Shown here piece after piece: positions 23,614 through 31,210 of a DNA stretch of 32,508 bases (position 1 is its first letter; the number at the start of each line of letters is the position of its first letter). The stretch is from contig JAEZVB010000019.1 of NCBI GenBank assembly GCA_023443285.1, positions 1-32,508 on the forward strand. The letters run 5' to 3'. Made by a program: the position numbers and the translations under genes. Below the pieces are notes generated by a model, which worked only from the letters and a program-made list of their open reading frames with translations, made no database searches and was not told where the DNA came from. The DNA is from Bacillota bacterium (lineage in GTDB: Bacteria > Bacillota > Negativicutes > Sporomusales > Sporomusaceae).

Positions 23614-25089
23614 TTATACCGCTTGTTCACGTAGTACGCGTTTTAATATCTTGCCTGTCTGATTCTTGGGCAACTCATCGACAACGCAAAAATCCCGCGG
23701 GATTTTATAAGCAGCAATATTGGCCTGAAGATACTCTCGGACTATTTTCTTATTAAAACGTTCTCCTTCAGCCAGAACGATATACGCACGCGCTACCTGG
23801 CCGCGCAGTTCATCAGCAACCCCAATAACACTGGCTTCCACAATACCAGGGTAAGCATACAGCAGTTCTTCAATTTCTCTGGGATAAATATTTTCCCCAT
23901 TAGAAATAATCAAATCCTTCAGGCGATCAACAATAAAGAAATAGCCTTCGGAATCCTGATAAGCTAAATCGCCGGTATAAAGCCAGCCGTCTTTGAGAGC
24001 CTGGGCACTTTCATCCGGCAAGTTAAAATACCCCTTCATAACAATGGACCCACGCACTGCAATCTCACCAACCACCCCTGGCGGCAGAGTCTGCCCAGCA
24101 GAATCAACTACCCTTACGTCTTGGCCGGGAAGAGCTTTGCCAATGGAACAGTATTTGGGCTTTGTTGTCGGGTTGAGTGTGACTACAGGCGAAGCCTCTG
24201 AAAGACCATAGCCTTCAATAATTTTTTTACCATATTTGTTGGCAAACTGCTGCGCAACCTTTTCAGGCAGCGAAGCCCCACCTGATATGAAGTATTTTAC
24301 ATTGGCAAAATTCTTGCTTTCGCCGATACGCGCAAAATAATTGTACATGGGTGGAACTCCATAGACAACAGTTACCTTGTAGTCTTCAATAGCAGCAATT
24401 GTTTCTTTGGGAGCAAAGGATTCCAATATGGTAATTGCTGCGCCACAAAGCATGGCATTAAGCACCGCGCAAGTCCAGGAAAAGCAGTGATACATTGGCA
24501 GCACACAAAGTACATTATCATTAGCGGTTACCGGCAGCATTTCCCGGAAAGCGGCTGCATCACTAACAAGATTTTTGTGAGTTAACACCGCCCCTTTGGG
24601 ATTACCGGTTGTACCGGAAGTATATATAATAACACAGGTTTGATCTTCGTCAAAATCTACAGCCAGCGCCGGAGCTGGTAAAAATGTTTGCTGCTTTAGT
24701 TTCAGTTTAAAATCGGGTATAACAAACTGTATTAGAGCCTGCTTATAGCCCTGTTGGTTAAGCTCAGCATCAATGGCTAACTGTTCCATGGTAATGAGGT
24801 GACTCATTACCGCGTCTTTAACAATAAACGCAACTTCTCTGACAGTTAACTGGAAATTTATTGGTACAACCACAGCCCCCAAGCTGGCAATAGCCATATA
24901 ACAATATACAAACTCAACTGAATTGCGGGCAAACAGCCCCACATTCTCGCCTGGCCGAATACCTGATGCATAAAAAAAATCGCGGTATTTCCTTATTTGC
25001 TCTTGCAGCTCACCATAAGACACATTGTCTTTGCCGGTAAAAGCTAGGCTATCTTTTGTTCCTCTAAGGCTAAGTTCATGAACAAACAA
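23614..25089 (-). CDS. long-chain-fatty-acid-type acyl-CoA ligase (AMP-forming)
   Basis: A 491-residue member of the acyl/aryl adenylate-forming family, which activates a carboxylic acid as the AMP ester and passes it to CoA. The core motifs are all present: CVIIYTSGTTGNPKGAVLTH (A3), YGLSEASPVV (A5), YTGDLAYQDSEGYFFIVDRLKDLI (in part, A7-A8), and the C-terminal catalytic Lys in PKNQTGKILKR. The length fits FadD-like or medium-chain enzymes. The start is TTG at 25087-25089, nine bases after GGAAGGGG. A good promoter lies 40 bases upstream with dyads around it. It stands alone, so substrate cannot be read from context; fatty acid or aryl acids are both possible. Confidence 0.88.
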   Translation of the reverse strand: MFVHELSLRGTKDSLAFTGKDNVSYGELQEQIRKYRDFFYASGIRPGENVGLFARNSVEFVYCYMAIASLGAVVVPINFQLTVREVAFIVKDAVMSHLITMEQLAIDAELNQQGYKQALIQFVIPDFKLKLKQQTFLPAPALAVDFDEDQTCVIIYTSGTTGNPKGAVLTHKNLVSDAAAFREMLPVTANDNVLCVLPMYHCFSWTCAVLNAMLCGAAITILESFAPKETIAAIEDYKVTVVYGVPPMYNYFARIGESKNFANVKYFISGGASLPEKVAQQFANKYGKKIIEGYGLSEASPVVTLNPTTKPKYCSIGKALPGQDVRVVDSAGQTLPPGVVGEIAVRGSIVMKGYFNLPDESAQALKDGWLYTGDLAYQDSEGYFFIVDRLKDLIISNGENIYPREIEELLYAYPGIVEASVIGVADELRGQVARAYIVLAEGERFNKKIVREYLQANIAAYKIPRDFCVVDELPKNQTGKILKRVLREQAV

Positions 25090-25130
25090 TAATTTGTCCC
25101 CTTCCTTTCATAGAAACCTATAACTATATA

Positions 25131-25159
25131 ATTATATCCTATACGAAATTCATTGTCTA
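25131..25159 (-). promoter_or_regulatory. promoter of the acyl-CoA ligase gene
   Basis: On the reverse strand TAGACA (25159-25154), exactly 17 bases, then a perfect TATAAT (25136-25131). Confidence 0.75.
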
Positions 25160-25179
25160 TATTCGTATGACTACAGTCA
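25141..25179. promoter_or_regulatory. candidate operator dyads around the ligase -35 box
   Basis: ATACGAA (25141-25147) and TTCGTAT (25162-25168) are perfect inverted arms that flank the -35 box. A second dyad TGACT-AC-AGTCA (25168-25179) abuts them upstream. This is the usual layout for a repressor site; the regulator is not in view. Confidence 0.5.
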
Positions 25180-25201
25180 GTAAGGCATCTACCTGCAAGC
25201 A

Positions 25202-25280
25202 AAGAGACTACTTTACTGCCGTCATGGTGATTGGAAGAAAAGTTTCCTCCAATCACCACAATCGCGCAAAGTAGCCTCTT
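25202..25280 (-). other. long two-tier RNA hairpin after the DJ-1/PfpI gene
   Basis: In the minus-strand RNA, AAGAGGCTACTTT pairs with AAAGTAGTCTCTT, and inside it TGGTGATTGGAGGAA pairs with TTCTTCCAATCACCA over a four-base loop. The irregular positions are G-U pairs in the minus-strand RNA but A-C mismatches in the plus-strand RNA, so the minus RNA is the likely functional one. It starts 14 bases after the upstream stop codon. It lacks a clear U-tail, so it may be a terminator of unusual form, an end-protecting structure or a small RNA. Confidence 0.65.
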
Positions 25281-25293
25281 AATTAGCTATATT

Positions 25294-25863
25294 TTAAATA
25301 CTGATTTTTGCGCCTAAGAGATCGACAAAGGCTCTTAGCCAATCTGGATGATTAGGCCAAGCCTGAGCTGTCACCAAGTTACCACTGACAACAACTGGTT
25401 GATCTTTCCATTGAGCACCGGCCAATCGGCACTCAGCGGCGCACGCCGGGTAGGATGTTACCGTCTTTCCAGCCAGGACTTTGGTTGGCGCTAATAATTG
25501 CGTACCATGACAGATAGCGGCAACCGGTTTGTCAGCAGCAAAGAAATCTTGTACTAGTTTTAACACTTCATCGTACATCCTGATATATTCAGGAGCCCGG
25601 CCACCGGGAACTACCAGACCGACATAATCCTGGGCGTTAACATCTTTGGCCGCAATGTCCACCGGGATTCTGTGTCCAGTCAATTCCACATAGGTGTCTA
25701 AACCGGTAAAGTCATGCACAACAAGCTGCACCATGTCGCCGGCCTTCTTATTGGGCACAGCCACATCAACCTGATATCCGAGCATCATCAGGGCTTGTTG
25801 CGGTACTTTTACCTCATAATCTTCAGCGCAGTCACCTGTTAGTAAAAGAATTTTCTTCGCCAC
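25294..25863 (-). CDS. DJ-1/PfpI family protein
   Basis: A 189-residue class I glutamine-amidotransferase-like protein of the DJ-1/PfpI group. The nucleophile elbow AICHGTQLL places the reactive Cys at 118 followed by His119, and the conserved acidic residue is Glu17 in EDYE. LVVPGGRAPEYIR is the usual preceding strand-loop. Relatives include proteases, deglycase-type enzymes and stress proteins; the exact activity of this one cannot be told. The start is GTG at 25861-25863, eight bases after AAGGAGG. The ribosome site lies in a hairpin. It follows the oxidoreductase operon but with an 83-base gap. Confidence 0.9.
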   Translation of the reverse strand: MAKKILLLTGDCAEDYEVKVPQQALMMLGYQVDVAVPNKKAGDMVQLVVHDFTGLDTYVELTGHRIPVDIAAKDVNAQDYVGLVVPGGRAPEYIRMYDEVLKLVQDFFAADKPVAAICHGTQLLAPTKVLAGKTVTSYPACAAECRLAGAQWKDQPVVVSGNLVTAQAWPNHPDWLRAFVDLLGAKISI

Positions 25864-25866
25864 TTC

Positions 25867-25897
25867 TGTAACCTCCTTAAATTCATAGTAGGTTACA
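25867..25897 (-). promoter_or_regulatory. hairpin holding the ribosome site of the DJ-1/PfpI gene
   Basis: Minus-strand RNA TGTAACCT (25897-25890) pairs perfectly with AGGTTACA (25874-25867) over a 15-base loop. The second arm takes in the end of the TAAGGAGG ribosome site, so pairing could limit translation. Confidence 0.5.
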
Positions 25898-25946
25898 TAT
25901 TCTATATTAGTTATATTTTTCCTGCCGACTTAAAGCCAGTTTTACC

Positions 25947-26492
25947 TTAAGCAATTGTCTTTTTTACATAGTCATACCCACGACGAATAGCATCTTTGTT
26001 GGCCTCTATCACATGCGGTTTAGAAGCAAATTTTTTGGCAAACGCCTTAAACAACACTTCCATTTCTACAGCGTCTGTAGCAGCCATCAAAGCGCCCAGC
26101 GCTACCATATTGGCCATTTTCAAGTTGCCCAATTCAGTAGCTATATCATTTACCGGCACGCGATACACCTTAATATCCTGGCGGTTAACGACTTTATCAA
26201 TCAAGGAACTGTTGACAATCAGAACTCCGTTTGTCTGAATCGCAGGTTCAAACTTATCGAGCGATGGCAGATTAAGTACAACAGCAGCTGTTGGGTGCTC
26301 TACCATCGGCGAACCAGTTGCCCCATCGGTAATAACGACTGAGCAATTGGCTGTCCCGCCGCGCATCTCCGGCCCGTAAGAAGGAATCCATGACACGTGC
26401 TTTTCTTCCAACATACCTGCATAAGCTAATATCTGTCCCATGAGTAAAACACCTTGGCCACCAAAACCCGACATAATTATCTCGTGTCTCAT
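25947..26492 (-). CDS. 2-oxoacid:ferredoxin oxidoreductase, gamma subunit
   Basis: A 181-residue subunit of the pyruvate/2-ketoisovalerate/2-oxoglutarate ferredoxin oxidoreductase family. The start IIMSGFGGQGVLLMGQILAYAG and SWIPSYGPEMRGGTANCSVVI (in part) are the gamma-domain signatures. It is the last gene of a four-gene operon and overlaps the beta gene by four bases. The complex converts a 2-oxoacid and CoA to acyl-CoA, CO2 and reduced ferredoxin, and can run in reverse in anaerobes. Which oxoacid is used is not certain. Confidence 0.93.
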   Translation of the reverse strand: MRHEIIMSGFGGQGVLLMGQILAYAGMLEEKHVSWIPSYGPEMRGGTANCSVVITDGATGSPMVEHPTAAVVLNLPSLDKFEPAIQTNGVLIVNSSLIDKVVNRQDIKVYRVPVNDIATELGNLKMANMVALGALMAATDAVEMEVLFKAFAKKFASKPHVIEANKDAIRRGYDYVKKTIA

Positions 26493-27241
26493 TTTGCCAC
26501 CTCCTGCACGTCTTTATAAACACCAAGAGGGTAATGCGGTATCATTTTTTCTTCCAGCCATTTAACGGCTTCGAGCGGCGTTTTTCCCCAGTTTGTCGGG
26601 CAAATTGAGAGCACTTCCACTAAACAGAAACCGTGACCGTTGAGCTGTAGTTCAAAGGCCTTCTTGATAGCGGCTTTAGCCTTATTCATATTGGCCGGTG
26701 TATTAACTGCTACCCGTGCAATAAATGCCGGGCCATCCAAAGTAGCCAACATCTCCGATACCCGAATCGGCATACCGGCAACTTCTTCTTTACGTCCGTA
26801 TGGAGATGTACTGGTTACTTGCCCCACCAGAGTAGTTGGTGCCATTTGGCCGCCTGTCATACCATATATTGCGTTATTAACAAAGATAGTCACTATTTTT
26901 TCGCCGCGGGCAGCCGCATGGACAATTTCCGCACAACCAATAGCTGCCAGGTCGCCGTCACCCTGATAGGTAAATACCGCAGCGTCAGGATGCACCCGTT
27001 TAACGCCGGTAGCCACAGCCGGTGCACGACCATGAGCCGCCTCCAGCATATCACAATCGAAGTAATCATACGCAAGTACAGCGCAGCCTACCGGCGCAAC
27101 CCCAATAGTCTTTTCCTGAATATCCAGTTCATCAATTACCTCAGCCACTAACCGGTGAATAATGCCATGATGGCAACCCGGACAATAGTGGGTAGGTACG
27201 TCGAGTAAAGCTTTCGGTCTGGAAAATAACACTTCTGCCAT
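26489..27241 (-). CDS. 2-oxoacid:ferredoxin oxidoreductase, beta (TPP-binding) subunit
   Basis: A 250-residue thiamine-diphosphate subunit. THYCPGCHHGIIHRLVAE (in the N-terminus) is typical of KorB-type chains, and the TPP/Mg motif is GDGDLAAIGCAEIVHAA with NNAIYGMTGGQMAPTT after it. There are no additional ferredoxin motifs, as expected where a separate delta chain exists. It lies two bases after the alpha gene and overlaps gamma. ATG start. Confidence 0.94.
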   Translation of the reverse strand: MAEVLFSRPKALLDVPTHYCPGCHHGIIHRLVAEVIDELDIQEKTIGVAPVGCAVLAYDYFDCDMLEAAHGRAPAVATGVKRVHPDAAVFTYQGDGDLAAIGCAEIVHAAARGEKIVTIFVNNAIYGMTGGQMAPTTLVGQVTSTSPYGRKEEVAGMPIRVSEMLATLDGPAFIARVAVNTPANMNKAKAAIKKAFELQLNGHGFCLVEVLSICPTNWGKTPLEAVKWLEEKMIPHYPLGVYKDVQEVAK

Positions 27242-27242
27242 G

Positions 27243-28310
27243 TTATTTGCCCTCCTTGCCGTCTAGAATCTCGATAATCTCCTGGTAAATCTCTTGTGGA
27301 GTCATAATCATACCGCCGGTACGGCCATAAAAATGCACCGGCTTAGCATCATGTGTTGCCAAGCGTACATCTTCTATCATTTGTCCAGCGCTCAGTTCAA
27401 CTGTTAAAAAGGCTTTGGCTGTTTTTGCTAGAAGTGCAAATGGCGGCTCAGGGAATGGCCACAGTGAGATAGGTCGCAGCAAACCAACCTTTTTTCCCTC
27501 TTCTCTTGCTTTTTCAATGGCTGACTGGGCAATACGGGCTGTGATGCCATAAGCAACTACAATAAGTTCGGCATCTTCAGTATTAATTTCTTCCCAACGC
27601 ATCTCATTTTCCTGAATGAGAGCATATTTCTTTTGCAAACGAATATTATGCTCTTCTAGCTCATGAGCCTTTAAGAATAACGAATTAATTATGTTGGGCT
27701 TGGCACGACCATGCTTACCAGCAGCCGCCCATGGTTTTTCCCCAGGTGTGCTACTGCTTTCTTTAATCTCAACCGGTTCCATCATTTGTCCGAGAACCCC
27801 ATCACCCAGTAGCATGACAGGATTACGGTACTTATCGGCTAAATCAAAACCCATCATGGTGAAGTCTACCATTTCCTGCACCGAATTCGGCGCTAATACA
27901 ATATTGTGATAATCGCCATGACCGCCACCCTTAGTAGCCTGGAAATAGTCGCCTTGCGCCGGCTGAATGCCGCCAAGTCCTGGACCGCCACGCATAATAT
28001 TGACAATAAGGCAGGGTAATTCCGCACCAGCAATATAAGAAATCCCCTCTTGCTTTAAACTGATTCCCGGGCTAGAAGAAGAAGTCATAACTCTGGCTCC
28101 AGCCCCTGCGGCACCATATACCATATTAATAGCCGCGATTTCACTTTCGGCCTGCAAAAACACACCGCCAACCTGAGGCATACGTTTCGCCATATATTCA
28201 GGTATCTCAGTTTGCGGTGTAATCGGGTAGCCAAAATAATGACGGCACCCAACAGCAACCGCGGCTTCAGCAATAGCCTCATTGCCTTTCATGAGCACTT
28301 TTTCTGACAT
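27243..28310 (-). CDS. vorB: 2-oxoacid:ferredoxin oxidoreductase, alpha subunit (VorB/KorA)
   Basis: A 355-residue alpha chain. KGNEAIAEAAVAVGCRHYFGYPITPQTEIPEYM (in part) and QAESEIAAINMVYGAAGAGARVMTSSSSPGISL (in part) are typical; automated pipelines usually call close relatives VorB (2-ketoisovalerate type), but KorA-type 2-oxoglutarate enzymes look very similar, so the substrate is open. The frame extends five codons upstream to 28325, but the ATG at 28308-28310 lies eight bases after GGGAG while the upper one has no ribosome site. It follows the ferredoxin gene by 17 bases. Confidence 0.92.
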   Translation of the reverse strand: MSEKVLMKGNEAIAEAAVAVGCRHYFGYPITPQTEIPEYMAKRMPQVGGVFLQAESEIAAINMVYGAAGAGARVMTSSSSPGISLKQEGISYIAGAELPCLIVNIMRGGPGLGGIQPAQGDYFQATKGGGHGDYHNIVLAPNSVQEMVDFTMMGFDLADKYRNPVMLLGDGVLGQMMEPVEIKESSSTPGEKPWAAAGKHGRAKPNIINSLFLKAHELEEHNIRLQKKYALIQENEMRWEEINTEDAELIVVAYGITARIAQSAIEKAREEGKKVGLLRPISLWPFPEPPFALLAKTAKAFLTVELSAGQMIEDVRLATHDAKPVHFYGRTGGMIMTPQEIYQEIIEILDGKEGK

Positions 28311-28327
28311 TTTCACCACTCCCATAC

Positions 28328-28531
28328 TTATTTATGAATCTCAATTACGACATCCGGACAATTCTTGGCACAGAGGCAGCAACCAACACATTCTGCATCA
28401 TCGGGACATGTGGAAAAATTATAACCCTTCCCATTAAAAGTAGTTGACATTACTAGTAGTTTTTTCGGACATGCCGCTATACATAATTCACAGCCCTTAC
28501 ATCTTTCCTGGGAAAACACCGGTCTTGGCAT
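28328..28531 (-). CDS. ferredoxin-type delta subunit, two 4Fe-4S clusters
   Basis: A 67-residue protein with two CxxCxxCxxxCP motifs, CKGCELCIAACP and CVGCCLCAKNCP, so it should hold two 4Fe-4S clusters and pass electrons from the oxidoreductase. The frame can open three codons earlier (GTG, then ATG), but the ATG at 28529-28531 has GGGAG eight bases upstream and is preferred. It is the first gene of the operon ferredoxin-alpha-beta-gamma and is preceded by an operator-like sequence shared with the IclR-family gene. Confidence 0.93.
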   Translation of the reverse strand: MPRPVFSQERCKGCELCIAACPKKLLVMSTTFNGKGYNFSTCPDDAECVGCCLCAKNCPDVVIEIHK

Positions 28532-28584
28532 ATTCATCACTCCCTAAATGTATTTATATAAAATGTATAACATTGTAAACCCAT

Positions 28585-28608
28585 GTTCATTTGTACAGAA
28601 CGTTGTTC
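28585..28608 (-). promoter_or_regulatory. candidate IclR-family operator before the oxidoreductase operon
   Basis: The site reads GTTC-N9-GAAC-N3-GTTC on the + strand. It matches the site at 29449-29472 in all three half-sites and spacings, and 18 of 24 positions or more overall. It is about 55 bases before the first gene of the operon, in a position where a regulator could act on its promoter. Confidence 0.65.
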
Positions 28609-28635
28609 ACCTAGCCTGTGAAACTAAAAGGGGGT

Positions 28636-29424
28636 TTAACCCCGATATCCTAAATCTGCAGAAATTGCTCTGGTTTTTTCCATCATGATCCTAACCACAG
28701 CTTCCCGTTTATCTTTATTAAACCAAGCTGTCGCTCCAGAAACGGTAATAGCTGCTTCGATTTTGCCATTCGCATTGATAATGGGAGCCCCAATACAAGT
28801 AACCCCTTCAATGGTCTCGTTGCTCGCTACTGCGTAGCCTTGCGCCCGCACTGTTACCAATTCTTCAAGCAACACCTGTTTGTCATTAATGGTCTTGGCA
28901 GTGTATTGAGGTAAAGGCTCTGTCAACACCTTTTCCAGAAATTGTTCAGAACTATAGGCAAGAAAGACTTTGCCCAGCGCGGTACTATGGAAGGTATTAC
29001 AATAATCAAACCGGGGTATCAAAAACACGGGACGCGTCGGTTCTACCTTATCTACGATGGTTAATTGCCCGGCAGATAATACTGCCAATAATGCGACTTC
29101 TTCCGCTTCTACCGCTAATTCTTTCAAATACGGCGACGCAATTCTCCTTATATTCAAACGTTGTGTACAGGCAAGCCCCAAAGGCATTAGCCGAAAACCA
29201 AGTGTGTAGTGGCCAGTATCGGTTTGTCGGACAAAATCTCTTGCCAGTAATGTTTGCAACAGGTTATGAACTGTACTTTTTTGAACGCCAAGTTCTCTGC
29301 TAAGTTCAGTTACACCCATTTCTCTTGGTGCATTTTCGAGAATAAAAAGGAGTTCTATCGCTCGATCAACCGAGGCAATTAGGTATTTGCCTTTTTCCTT
29401 GGTGCGCTTTATCTCTTGCCTCAT
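28636..29424 (-). CDS. IclR-family transcriptional regulator
   Basis: A 262-residue regulator. The N-terminal winged helix (about 15-80) has YLIASVDRAIELLFILEN and the recognition helix region ELGVQKSTVHNLLQTL. The C-terminal IclR effector domain (about 90-260) has the usual LAVLSAGQLTIVDKVE, TFHSTALGKVFLAY and ETIEGVTCIGAPIIN blocks. Ligands in the family are small organic acids. The frame opens ten codons earlier, but that ATG lies inside the operator and has no ribosome site, whereas the ATG at 29422-29424 has GAGGAG six bases before it. It lies upstream of and on the same strand as the oxidoreductase operon; the shared operator suggests it controls both that operon and itself. Confidence 0.92.
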   Translation of the reverse strand: MRQEIKRTKEKGKYLIASVDRAIELLFILENAPREMGVTELSRELGVQKSTVHNLLQTLLARDFVRQTDTGHYTLGFRLMPLGLACTQRLNIRRIASPYLKELAVEAEEVALLAVLSAGQLTIVDKVEPTRPVFLIPRFDYCNTFHSTALGKVFLAYSSEQFLEKVLTEPLPQYTAKTINDKQVLLEELVTVRAQGYAVASNETIEGVTCIGAPIINANGKIEAAITVSGATAWFNKDKREAVVRIMMEKTRAISADLGYRG

Positions 29425-29448
29425 TTTATTCTCCTCGCCAGTCAAAAC

Positions 29449-29490
29449 GTTCATTTATACAGAACACCGTTCTAATTCTTTGTTATTATA
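29449..29490 (-). promoter_or_regulatory. iclR-family gene promoter with downstream operator
   Basis: A perfect TATAAT lies at 29490-29485 on the reverse strand (the -35 is weak). The expected start, about 29478, is followed at once by the operator GTTC-N9-GAAC-N3-GTTC (29449-29472). This arrangement fits self-repression. Confidence 0.6.
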
Positions 29491-29554
29491 TGACCTTTCT
29501 ACAACAACCGCTAAATTCCTCCTATATTTTTTTGTACTACAAATTATTTTTTCA

Positions 29555-30184
29555 CTAACTATTATCCCTATTCAAAAAAATCACTTTGTCACCCAAAGTA
29601 GTTGCTTCGTTCCGATCGTGCGTAACAAGAACAAAAGGAATATTCCAGAGCCTTTGCATCTGTTTTAGTTCTCTCTGCAGTTGACAGCGCGTATCCTCAT
29701 CCAGTGCCGATAACGGCTCGTCTAAGAGCAGTATTTCCGGTTCTGCCATCAATGCGCGGGCTAAAGCCACTCTTTGCTTTTCACCGCCTGACAACTTATC
29801 ACTAAAGCGCTCTGTTAAATGCTCAATTTGCAATAAATCTAAAAGCCGCCGATATAATTTTTCAGCAGTTTGATCATGCCGTTTTACGCCATACCAAATA
29901 TTCTTTTTTACATTTAAATGAGGAAACAGCGCATACTCCTGAAACATATAACTTACTCTTCGGCGGTTAGCCGGAACAAAGCTATGTAACTTTGAAGAAA
30001 AAAGCATCCTGCCGTTATTTATAATTTCACCCGCATCTGGTTTGATTAAACCTGCGATACAGCGTAACGTGGTGCTTTTGCCGCAGCCCGAAGGGCCAAA
30101 TAATACTACAATATTGTTTTCCACAGAAAATTGCACGTCCAAAGTAAACGCCGGCAAGTTCTTCTTAATATCAACATAAAGCAT
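29555..30184 (-). CDS. modC: molybdate-type ABC importer ATPase (short ModC)
   Basis: A 209-residue ATPase: Walker A GPSGCGKST (30-38), Q loop MFQEYALFPHL, signature LSGGEKQR (131-138), Walker B ILLLDEP (151-157) and H loop VTHDRNEA. Sequence around NRRRVSYMFQEYALFPHLNVKKNI is ModC-like. It stops right after the ATPase core, so it lacks the C-terminal MOP/TOBE domain of the long ModC; such short forms exist in Firmicutes. Its ATG overlaps the modB stop (TAATG). Tungstate cannot be excluded as substrate. Confidence 0.88.
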   Translation of the reverse strand: MLYVDIKKNLPAFTLDVQFSVENNIVVLFGPSGCGKSTTLRCIAGLIKPDAGEIINNGRMLFSSKLHSFVPANRRRVSYMFQEYALFPHLNVKKNIWYGVKRHDQTAEKLYRRLLDLLQIEHLTERFSDKLSGGEKQRVALARALMAEPEILLLDEPLSALDEDTRCQLQRELKQMQRLWNIPFVLVTHDRNEATTLGDKVIFLNRDNS

Positions 30185-30870
30185 TAGAATAACCCCTTTC
30201 TAGGACATGCACCGCTCCGAGATCTGGTCCATGTATTTAGCCCATAAATTGCTGAAAACGTTATGACACTGATAATCAGCACATAAAATCCTGCCTGCGT
30301 AAGATCATTGGACTCAGCCGCAAAATAAATAGCCAGCGGCAGTGTTTGCGTTTTTCCCGGAATATTACCTGCTACCATAATTGTTGCGCCAAATTCACCC
30401 AGCGCCCGTGAAAAGGAAAGTACCAAGCCGGCTACCATTCCTGACCATGCTAGCGGGATAGTAACTGTCCAAAACACCCTCCACTCACTAGCTCCCAAAG
30501 TTCTGGCCGCATCCTCAAGATTAGCGTCCACCCCCTGGAAAGCCGCTTTTGCACTTTGGTACATAAGCGGAAAAGCAACTACCGCACCGGCAATTATCGC
30601 CGCGTAAGGCGTAAATATAATTTGTGTGTGGAAAATGTTAGTTAACAACTGGCCGACTGGCCCTTGCTTGCCGATTAACAGCAGCAATAAAAAACCGGTA
30701 ACAACGGGTGGCAGTACTAAAGGCATAATAAACAGAGCCTCTAGTAGTGCTTTCCCGGAAAAGTCCCTATGCCGCATCAAATAAGCCAGGGATATACCCA
30801 ATATTGCTACAATTACCAGTGACATTAACGCCACTTTAATAGAAAGAATAACTGGTTGCCATTCAGCCAT
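30184..30870 (-). CDS. modB: molybdate-type ABC importer permease
   Basis: A 228-residue permease with about five membrane segments. PLVLPPVVTGFLLLLLIGKQGPVG and SRALGEFGATIMVAGNIPGKTQTLPLAIY (in part) are close to the ModB family pattern, and the EAA loop is AARTLGASEWRVFWTVTIPLA (in part). ATG behind AAAGGTGG. It is followed without gap by modC. The periplasmic-type binding protein modA, usually first in the operon, is absent on both sides here; instead a regulator with a molybdate-binding-like domain is divergent from it. Confidence 0.9.
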   Translation of the reverse strand: MAEWQPVILSIKVALMSLVIVAILGISLAYLMRHRDFSGKALLEALFIMPLVLPPVVTGFLLLLLIGKQGPVGQLLTNIFHTQIIFTPYAAIIAGAVVAFPLMYQSAKAAFQGVDANLEDAARTLGASEWRVFWTVTIPLAWSGMVAGLVLSFSRALGEFGATIMVAGNIPGKTQTLPLAIYFAAESNDLTQAGFYVLIISVITFSAIYGLNTWTRSRSGACPRKGLF

Positions 30871-30952
30871 CTATGTTCCACCTTTATTTTTCCATTCAAA
30901 ATCCGTCATTTTCAACAAAAATAGTACTGTCTGCAAGACCCCTAAATACAAA

Positions 30953-31106
30953 ATCAACTAACATAAGTTATTAATTATACTAATTGAACATCATTATTCC
31001 TACTTTGCAAAGAAAAGCCTCAAAGAAACTGGGTCAGCAATTATTATTTAAAATTACTTATCAAAATGAAACAACTTCGCAATAAACCAATCATCAACTA
31101 ACATAA
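30953..31106. repeat. 14-base direct repeat in the modB/regulator intergenic region
   Basis: ATCAACTAACATAA is found exactly at 30953-30966 and 31093-31106, 140 bases apart, in the AT-rich 340-base gene-free stretch 30871-31210. Both divergent promoters should lie here. A TATAAT at 31143-31148 could serve the regulator but has no convincing -35. The repeats may be binding sites of the neighbouring regulator. Confidence 0.5.
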
Positions 31107-31210
31107 CCTAACAAAAACAATATATATTATGTATGGTGTTATTATAATATTCATTGTATTATATTAGCAAGCGATATTTCAAATTCTTACGAAAAATAGC
31201 GGAGGGCCTT

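Noticed and set aside
29425..29454. longer start of the IclR-family gene
   Set aside because: The upstream ATG lies within the operator dyad and lacks a ribosome site, whereas the internal ATG at 29422-29424 has GAGGAG.
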